64,000 bases of DNA from Clitoria ternatea (lineage: Eukaryota; Streptophyta; Magnoliopsida; Fabales; Fabaceae): contig CM075673.1 in assembly GCA_037962975.1 (NCBI GenBank), positions 14,926,001 through 14,990,000 of the forward strand, read 5' to 3'. The translations under genes and the position numbers were made by a program. The notes under the pieces were generated by a model that worked only from the letters and a program-made list of their open reading frames with translations, had not been told where the DNA came from and did no database searches. Every line of letters begins with the position of its first letter. The first letter of the stretch is position 1. Positions 56,401 to 64,000 of the stretch are shown in pieces.

Positions 56401-58749
56401 TTAGTATTTGTAGTCCTTGACATGGAGAGATTCAGAAGCTCCCTCAGCAGGAGTTGCATCACCTTTGTAGGTTCCCAGTGTTGCTTGTGAGTTTGCCTTG
56501 CACCTAGCAATGAATGCATCTTGGGCCTTCTTAATGTTTTCAGTCTTCCCAGACCATGCCTTTAGAGTGCTCTGCTGAAGTGCCCTTCCAAAAGAGAAAG
56601 AAAGGGACCATGGCTTCTTTCCCTGGAACCTGTTCATGGCATTGAGGTTGAGAGTTGCTTCCTCCTCACTCTGCCCACCAGACAAGAACACCACAGCAGG
56701 AACCGCGGCAGGAACCGTTCGCTGCAACGCGGTAACAGTGTAACTAGCTATCACCTCTGGGGCAACCTTTTTAGACTCTGAACCAGGGGTTACCATGTTG
56801 GGCTTCAACAAAGTTCCCTCGAGCAGAACATGGTGATCATTCAGAGCCTTGTAGCATGCAGCAAGAACACGCTCAGTCACCTCAGCACATTTATTGATGT
56901 CATGAGGTCCATCCACCAGGATCTCGGGCTCCACAATAGGAACCAGGCCATTCTCCTGGCATATGGCCGCATAACGAGCAAGACCGTAGGCATTTTCATG
57001 GATAGCCAACTCAGATGGTTCATTTGGTCCAATCTTGAGCACAGCACGCCATTTAGCAAAACGGGCACCAGCTTCATAGTACTTCTGGCAACGTTGACCA
57101 AGGCCATCCAAACCTTGAGTAGTGGTTTCACCGTTAGTTCCAGCGAGCTCTACAGTGCCCTTGTCAACCTTAATACCTGGAAGAACTCTACCTTCCTTCA
57201 ACAACTCTACAAAGGGTTTTCCTGCAATAAATTACATAAAGAAGTGTTCATAAACTAAGTTAGTCATGCAAACTTTCAAATCAAAGAAACATAATTAAGG
57301 GGTAAATAAGATTTTTGTAGATTATTCAAAAAAAGATGATTAACATGTACTTAAATCTATCTTATATCATAAAACTGAGCACCCGCACCTGATGCTGTCT
57401 TTTGGTATAGGGTTTCTTCAAACAAGATCACACCACTGAGGCACTCAAGAGCACCGGGTGTGGTGAACAAGAGTTCACGTAGAGCACGTCTGTTTTCTTC
57501 AACGTTCTCAACATTGATGCTGGACAAACGCTTGCCAATTGTACCAGTTGACTCATCAGCAGCAAGGATACCCTTCCCTGGGGTGCCGATGTAAGCAGCA
57601 TTGGCAATGAGTTCATCTGCAATTCATGCAAATTCATTAGAACATCAACCAGTACAACATATAAATTTTGAACCAAGCCATACTACAACAATACAATAAT
57701 CTGTTTCAACTTGAAATAAATAAACAAGAACTAGAAGGGAGGACACCACAATCAACTCCAGACATTTATTTAACTTCCCAAACAAATATAAAATGACAAC
57801 TTGTTTAAACAATTGAACACAGACAAACTGCACTTGTTCATATAATATGAATGCAGAATTATTGAATCGCACTACTTCATCCCAAGGAGGGATCCAGAGG
57901 GGGCAAGTGTGGGCCCAAGCCCCTCACTCCTTATTTTTTAATTAAAATTATTAATGTAGACTTTAATTTTTATATATATAAATTGTTCCCTTGTAATTTA
58001 CTAATACAACTTTGTATGTTAATTCATAATTCACTTTCAGCCCCTCACAAAGATGTCTTACGAACCCATATTTGTTTCAAAAGATAACAATATTTCTGCA
58101 TCGTTTTAAATGGATTTGTGGAAATTTATCACTTAGTAACCCAGATCTCAAGTCATGAAAGACATCACCAAGCCCAAAGAAGATCTAAATATCTAAATAT
58201 TGCTTAAAAACATAGTCAAATAGTTGACCTTATTAATTCAGATTTGAATAGAAAATCCCAACCAAAGGGCATGGTTTTCCATTTAATGTCAGGCACAAAC
58301 AAAATCACCACGAGACATACATGCATTAAAAATATGAATTCAAAAACTTCCTGCAGGGTAACAAAAGTCACAATTTTTTTTTTTCATTTTCCAATCAAAA
58401 CAGAAACGTGGACAGTTTAATTTTTTTCCCTTACGATAATCTCATCAGCACAGATCGGAATCTGAATCTAAAACAGCAACTTTTTTATTTTGCCATCTCT
58501 GGGAAGCAGAGTAAAACTGATAAGTGATAGCGAAACAACTATCAAGGTTAGTAAAGATGAAATTTTTATAGCGGAAACAGCATGCCCAGATGATTGTTCA
58601 ACCAGAAACGATTCACACAAAACAAAAACATGTGGGAGAAATCAACGACAAATCGAAAAACCTTTGAAGGCATCTATGACGAGATCAAAAAGGAAAAAGA
58701 CAGACAACAGTGAGTGAGTACCTTGGTATTTGCTCTTGAAGGAAGACAT
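56401..58749 (-). CDS. FBA: Fructose-bisphosphate aldolase, class I, cytosolic
   Basis: Three exons on the minus strand (58749-58722, 57616-57389, 57221-56401) give 358 residues, the usual length for cytosolic plant aldolase, with no plastid transit peptide. It reversibly splits fructose 1,6-bisphosphate into dihydroxyacetone phosphate and glyceraldehyde 3-phosphate in glycolysis and gluconeogenesis. The class I signature LLEGTLLKPN carries the Schiff-base lysine at about Lys225. IVEPEIL supplies the conserved acidic pair at about 183 and 185, and the C-terminus ends in the conserved Tyr. Both introns (57617-58721, 1,105 bp; 57222-57388, 167 bp) are GT…AG and phase 1. The first coding exon is only 28 bases. 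The gene appears intact. The exact paralogue (for example FBA6-type) was not decided. Confidence 0.96.
57617..58721 (-). other. FBA: First intron of the aldolase gene
   Basis: The 1,105-bp intron follows nine full codons. The segment at about 57890-58040 (gggatccagagggggc … agcccctcac twice) looks like a decayed transposon insertion. A 75-codon + strand frame at 58490-58717 is taken as chance. Confidence 0.9.
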
Positions 58750-58835
58750 GGTGGCTTGATTAAGGTTGAGGGGTAAAAGGAAGGGTTTGGTTTGACGAAG
58801 AAAGAAGAGTGGTTTGAAATGTGAGAGTGGGGTGA

Positions 58836-58845
58836 CTATTTATGA
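58836..58845 (-). promoter_or_regulatory. TATA box of the aldolase gene
   Basis: On the minus strand this reads tcataaatag, 87 bases or more upstream of the ATG, which implies a start near 58810 and a leader of about 60 nt that is rich in A and C/T. Confidence 0.55.
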
Positions 58846-59318
58846 CTCTGGAAAACAGGGTAGGTGCGTAACAATGCCCGTGTTTTCTTCCTTTCTCTCT
58901 GCACTTTTATCATTAATTAGATTAATGTGTAACCTAACTTTTTGAAATTAAAAGATACTAGTCTTATAATTATTTTTTAAATAATTATAAGGCCGAATTA
59001 ATCTTTGGGTTGTTTTTTGTTTTTACTTTTATTTTTATCCTTTATTTTGTATTTTATTTTTATTTTAATTATTTATCTTTCAAATATTCCATTGTAATTC
59101 TTATTTTATTGTAATAAGGTTCTAAAATAACGGCTTATAAATAGCTAAAATAAAACTAAAAAATAAATGCAAAACATTTAAAAGATAAACAATATAAAAT
59201 AAAATAAAATAATAAGATTGAGGAAAACTCTAATTTAGCCAGATTATGATCAAACTCTTTTTTTTTTTATTTCTCTCCATAAGAAACTTGAACCCTTCAA
59301 CTTTTTTTAACTGAAAAG
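58846..59318. other. Short intergenic gap
   Basis: AT-rich upstream DNA of the aldolase gene, ending at the left LTR of element D. The last five bases (aaaag, 59314-59318) should be one copy of its TSD; the other copy is outside the window. Confidence 0.5.
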
Positions 59319-59463
59319 TGTAACATCCCAGATGTTTTGATAATAGAAAATAAATTAAAAATGAGTAAATTATTATTTGGCTTATAATGAAAATGGTATA
59401 TAAAATGTTAAGTGGGGAAAAGCAGTTTTAAATGAAATTTTAAGGAAAATGGCATCAGGACCC

Positions 59464-59535
59464 TGACGCGTAGCGTGGATGGGACGCGTAGCGTCAGGTG
59501 TGATTTAGTGAGCTGACGCGTAGCGCCAGCGTCGC
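59464..59535. repeat. GACGCGTAGCGT cluster, first
   Basis: Copies are at 59465, 59483 (18 bp apart) and 59515 (last bases changed). A second cluster at 61632-61718 holds the same word in both orientations (cacgctacgcgtg, ggcgcgtagcgtg, acactacgcgtg, ggcgcgcagcgtc). Confidence 0.88.
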
Positions 59536-61631
59536 GATCTGTTTTATAACAGGGTCACACAGAACAGAACCTGTAAACCCTCTCTTTCATTTTCTCTCTT
59601 CTCTGAGGCGATTTGACTAGGGTTTTGAGGGAAACTTGGATTCTTGGTGGTTTTAAGCAATTTGGAACCAAGGTAAGGCATCTAGGGCCTCTAATCTTTA
59701 GTTTCTTCTCCTTCCCTTCATGAAATCCGAGTTTGCATGTGATGATTGGGGTTTTGATTCTGAGTTTCAGTGGCTTGTGAAGCTTGGGTAATGAGTTTGG
59801 AAGTATGAGGAAGGTAACGTATTAACTAATTTGATGTTTCGGTGACCGTAGGTGCCGGAACGAGTGTTAGGCAAGCGATTGACAAAGTGGACGTCGGAAG
59901 CGAAAGAGGAACGGTGATTCCAGCGGCTGTAGGACGCTATCCACCCCTTGAGCAAACTATCGGAGCTCGGGATAGAGGTAAGGGGGGTGTTCGGGTCATA
60001 ATTAATTAGAATCGATATGAGAATAGGTTATGGGAAGTTGGGAATGTTAGTAAAAGTTGTCATAAATAATATAAAGTAACTAAATATAGTAGTTGTGAAT
60101 ATATGAGTATGTGGAGTAAGATTAAATGGTTGAATATGAAAGGAATATGTTGATTTGATTGATTATATAATGAAATAAAGATTGGAATGATGAAAGTAAA
60201 AGATATGTGTAATATTCCCACTTTGAGTGGTGTATGTATATTTGATTATGAACAAAAATGTGGAATTTTGAATTATTGATGATATATGCAATAGCATGGT
60301 ATGAATGGGTTTGACAAGTCGGTCGCCATGTATTGTGAGCACATGCCAGTTTCTGGTAGTTGCACATGTGGTTTGTTGATGATATGCTATGATTATGAGA
60401 TATGATATGTGAATATGTGGTATGGGATGACCAACGGTATGTATACCCCTCGTTTTCTGGCTCCCGTGGTCTTTGTGCCCAGTTGAGCTACCCAGTGGTC
60501 AAGTCGGACCCAGTGGTTGAGGTGGAGAGCCAAGTCGGGCTCGGTGAACCAAGTCGGGTTCACGGGATGTCAAGTCGGACTCCCAGCTGAAGGCCAGTCC
60601 TTTAGTATCCGGATACTAGGCGTCAAATTACATGAGAGTCAGTTGTGACATATGTGAATCTTATATTGATTGATGATGGAAAATGAATTATGAATTGAAA
60701 GTGTAATGTGAATGAATGAAAGTATGGTTTGAATAAGTTAAAGATTGATGTGTATGTGTGTAATTGTATTGACGTGGATAAGTGCAGGAAATCGAAAGAG
60801 ATTATGTAATAACAAAGAGTAGTAGGTATTGTTAAGTTTAATACTTCGTTCTATATTAATTATGATATTCCAAACACTCACCCTTGCTGTTGTTTAATTT
60901 TAGTGACCAGTGACAGGGAGGATGCTAATGCTGCGGAGATGCGCCAAGAGGAAGTTTGATGCCAAGGAATGGAGATGTATATAATGAATGTAATATTTTG
61001 AGTGTATGTGTTTAAGTGTGTAATAAGTAATGTATTAATATGGTGGGTGATAGATGATAAAGTATGTGTGATGAACTTGCCATGATTATGCATGTTGTGG
61101 TTTGATGACTCATTGATGAGGATAAATTATGGCACGGAGCCATTGACCTGTGTGAATGTTGAATGTGATGGGCAGGTGTTGCGTTGATGCATGATTGATA
61201 TGTATGCTATGTGATTGATGCTAGGATGATGATTGAAATGATTTAGATAAGTTATGCATATAGTTGGATATTGAGTTTAAGGAACCGGATAGGTGAAATT
61301 AAGATTCGGTGGGTGTGAGAAATCCCAGAATGCATCAATAGGTCTTCCATGATATTTAGAATTTAGATGCATTGGCTTTTGGTCCATTGGAATCCATTTA
61401 GGATGTTTGGTGTAAGGGTTTTGCACCTAATTGGGTTAAAATGCATTTCGCGCATAACTTGCGCATATGTTGGAATTTTGGCGAACGGATAGCGCCAACA
61501 GTTCCGAAATGGGGAAAACAGGTAGCCCGTGAAGTTTCGTGGCAATCGGATCTAAAACGGGCCAATTGGATAGGTTAGAAGTTAGTAAAATGGTTTAAAT
61601 GTGTAACAACATCAGGTGCTGTTACTGTCAT

Positions 61632-61718
61632 GCCCACGCTACGCGTGAGGCTGGCGCGTAGCGTGAGGTGCGCAGCAGATGGCTGACACTACGCGTGGGA
61701 ATGGCGCGCAGCGTCAGG
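61632..61718. repeat. GACGCGTAGCGT cluster, second, with hairpin potential
   Basis: The words cacgctacgcg and cgcgtagcgtg form an inverted repeat of 11 bases around a short spacer. A second, less perfect pair follows 50 bp later. Confidence 0.85.
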
Positions 61719-61926
61719 CCCCTGTTTCATATTTTGACTCTTTTCTAAATTAGAGGCACTCTAAGGTTTTGTCACACTATATAATTATTATTTTGAGTAT
61801 GATTAGTGAAAATAAATATTATTTTTGAAATAAGAAATAATTAAATTTTATTAAATGTGAAAAATTTATTGTGAAAATTAATTAAATGGATATAAATAAA
61901 GGTAAATTGACGTAGGACGTCACAGG

Positions 61927-61938
61927 TGGTATCAGAGC
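61927..61938 (+). other. Primer binding site of element D
   Basis: TGGTATCAGAGC starts three bases after the LTR end. This is the initiator-Met tRNA primer site. Confidence 0.92.
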
Positions 61939-62182
61939 GGTTCTTTCTAGAGCCGGAAAATGGGCAGAGTTAGGGGATTGTTTGAGTCCTATATCAGGCT
62001 GTTTTGCATTTATTGCATTATGCTTGTGATTGTTTACATATTAACAGGTTGACTTGGCATCATTCTCTTGGCACTCCGGGCAGCGTCTTGTTATGTATTT
62101 ATACATGAGGTAATTTTTGTACTCCCTGGTCAATTATTGGTTATTAATAGTGATGTGTTTTGGGATATTGTAGAACTAAAAT

Positions 62183-64000
62183 ATGACGGAAGGAAGTAGT
62201 TCTGTTGGTGGTGATGATTTCTTTGAGAGGTTTTCTTAAATGATGGGGAGGACTGATTCTGGTCCCACCCTTGATAAATTTTTGAAGAGGAATCCACCTA
62301 TTTACAAAGGAGGACATGATTATGATGGGGCGCATATATGGCTGCGTGACATTGAGCAAACATTTGAATACTTTGAATGCTCTGAAGAACAGAGAGTGCA
62401 ATTTGCTACCTATCAATTAAAGGACGAGGCTCATGTGTGGTGGTCAAGGACTAGAATTCAGATGAATGCGGCGAATGAACCATTAATGTGGATGAATTTC
62501 AAGAGGAGATTTCTTGCTAAATACTTTCCAGATAATTATAAAATCCGCAAGGAGATGGAATTCCTAAAACTTGAGCAAGGCAGGATGTCAGTGGCTGAAT
62601 ACACGTCACAGTTTGATGAACTATGTGATTTCTATCATCCTTTTTCTCTTGAAGGAACTGAAGGTAGTAAGTGTGCAAAGTATGAATCCGGGCTAAGAAT
62701 TGAACTCCGAAGTGTCATTGTTCCTATGGAGATCCGTGACTATCCTACTCTGGTAAATAAGGCCAGACTTGCTGAGGAAGTGCAGTTACAGAGAGCGTCA
62801 TAGTCAAGGGACAAGAGACCATTAAAGGCTAAAGGATTCAGTTTTAAAAAGATGGGTCAGTTTTTCCATGGTGGCAAGTCTTCTGCCACATCTTCTTCTT
62901 CTTCTGGACGTGGATCTACTGGTCGTTCTGGTGGTCGTGCTTGTTATAATTGTGGTCAGGAAGGTCATTTCTCTAGACATTGTCCTACAAATCAAACTGT
63001 TTGTTTCCAGTGTGGACAACCTGGACACCTAAGGCCCGACTGTCCACAGAGGCAGCAGCAGGGAGGACGTGGTAATCGGGCAAGTGCTTCTATGGTCCGT
63101 GGTGGAAATTTTCAGCGTGGAGGCCGAGGCGGCGGTAGCCGTGGAGGCCAACACCCTAGGCGATCTGATGCTCAGTCCAGTGGTACTTAGAATGTTATGG
63201 CTGGACGTGTGTTTGCTTTTGATGCTTCTGAAGTCTCAAGAAATGATAATTTGGTACAGGGTAAGTGTCTCATCCATGAATATTTTGTAAATGTTATTTA
63301 TGACTCTGGTGCAACCCACTCTTTTATTTCTGAGAGTTGTGTTCGGCGGCTTGGTTTGCCGGTGGTATTAATGGAGAATACTCTTAATGTCTCCACTCCT
63401 ACTGGTTCTACATTTCGAGCAACTACTATGTGTGAGGAATTACCTATGCAAGTAGAGGACCGATCTTTCCTGGTGAATTTAATATGTATGCCATTGAAGA
63501 ATTTAGATGTTATTTTGGGTCTTGACTGGTTGTCTGTTAACCATGTTATGGTGGACTGTTACCGCAAGACTATAATTTTCTCTCAGGAATTGGACACTAA
63601 AAATGTGGTGAGTGATGTTTCTGTAATTTATGTTATTCTGTTAGCTTCAGAAGGGCGGTATAATCTTAAACCTGCAGATATTCCAGTGGTGTGTGATTTT
63701 CCTGATGTATTCCCGGAAGACATTCCGGAATTGCCTCCAAACAGGGAGATTGATTTTGCTATTGATTTGATTCCCGGGGCAGAACCTGTGTCCCGTACCC
63801 CTTATAGAATGTCTTCAGTGGAGTTGGCTGAAGTAAAGAAACAAGTAAATGAGTTGTTAAGCAAGGGGTTTATCCGACCGAGTGCTTCACCTTGGGGCGC
63901 TCCGGTGTTGTTGGTGAAAAAGAAGGACGGCAGTATGAGAATGTGTATTGACTACCGACAATTGAATAAATTGACGGTTAAGAACAAATATCCTTTACCA
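62183..64000 (+). pseudogene. Element D gag-pol, partial (open at window end)
   Basis: ATG at 62183 opens a single frame to base 64000. Gag (FLKRNPPIYKGG … FATYQLKDEAHVWW … YFPDNYKIRKEMEF … LEQGRMSVAEYTSQF) is followed by two CCHC knuckles (CYNCGQEGHFSRHC; CFQCGQPGHLRPDC) and an RGG-rich stretch. Protease follows (DSGAT near 63302; DVILGLDWL near 63507), and then the start of RT up to DYRQLNKLTVKNKYPLP. Nonsense codons at 62237-62239, 62801-62803 and 63188-63190 break gag without a frameshift; after the last, 270 codons run without a stop to the window edge. Integrase and the right LTR are outside. Confidence 0.92.

Larger units (their letters stand above)
59319..61924 (+). repeat. Left LTR of element D
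   Basis: It runs from TGTAACATCCC to GACGTCACA, 2,606 bp. It has a TATA-like ttttataac (about 59541), a CT-rich leader, an AAG|GTAAGG donor-like word at 59673 and an acceptor-like ttttag at 60898-60903. The 14-bp palindrome AGTATCCGGATACT is at 60604-60617. Four caagtcgg words lie at about 60498-60580. Two GC-rich clusters of GACGCGTAGCGT words lie near its ends. Short frames are not genes. Confidence 0.9.
59319..64000 (+). mobile_element. Element D: Ty3/gypsy Tekay-like, 3' end outside window
   Basis: A left LTR (59319-61924), PBS, leader and gag-pol in one frame run to the window end in RT. It resembles element A in gag and pol but has a different LTR, related instead to the minus-strand solo LTR at 9522-12493 and the 5.3-kb insertion. 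Three nonsense codons in gag show that this copy is not active in its own right. Confidence 0.93.

Noticed and set aside
57890..58040. Transposon in aldolase intron 1
   Set aside because: The gcccctcac words suggest a decayed insertion, but no terminal repeats or TSD could be fixed, so it is noted only within the intron entry.

Overview
This is a plant nuclear window, very probably a eudicot and likely a papilionoid legume. The evidence is two host genes with plant-type splicing (a PETAL LOSS-type trihelix factor and a cytosolic class I fructose-bisphosphate aldolase), AT-rich intergenic DNA, and a deep nest of long-LTR retrotransposons. The legume assignment is an impression from the N-terminal style of the trihelix protein and was not tested. 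Nothing bacterial or viral was seen.

Layout. 1-4.4 kb is AT-rich intergenic DNA with a 5S-rRNA-derived, Cassandra-like relic at 2.06-2.58 kb. 4.4-39.9 kb is a retrotransposon nest readable from target-site duplications (TSDs). An old long LTR (from 4422) was split by a Ty3/gypsy Tekay-like chromovirus, element A (5759-30293, TSD actta). Element A was then hit by a minus-strand solo LTR (9522-12493, TSD ggagg) and by a young non-coding LARD-like element with 3.8-kb LTRs (13689-23750, TSD ctttc). Beside it lies a minus-strand solo LTR of the LARD family (31097-39491, TSD gttgt), itself split by a 5.3-kb LTR-like insertion (33665-38997, TSD ttttg). 39.5-41 kb holds an older LTR relic, microsatellites and a degenerate tandem repeat.

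42.0-44.7 kb is the two-exon trihelix (PTL-like) gene on the + strand. 44.7-50.2 kb is intergenic. 50.2-55.2 kb is a terminal-inverted-repeat element split by a truncated Ty1/copia element (50907-54791, minus strand), whose LTR end is a ~1.14-kb near-perfect palindrome. 56.4-58.75 kb is the three-exon aldolase gene on the minus strand. 59.3-64.0 kb is a second Tekay-like element, D, running off the window end with its reverse transcriptase domain still open.

The two host genes are unrelated: floral/organ-boundary transcription and cytosolic glycolysis. Most of the sequence is element-on-element. The most unusual signals are: a 49-codon antisense ORF in the LARD interior behind a TATA box and mitosis-type (MSA) motifs; paired 12-bp palindromes spaced 20-21 bp in two LTRs; a shared arrangement of possible leader intron inside several long LTRs; seven ~185-bp repeats carrying a conserved word in the LTR of element A; and the palindromic copia LTR with a microhomology-type truncated end.
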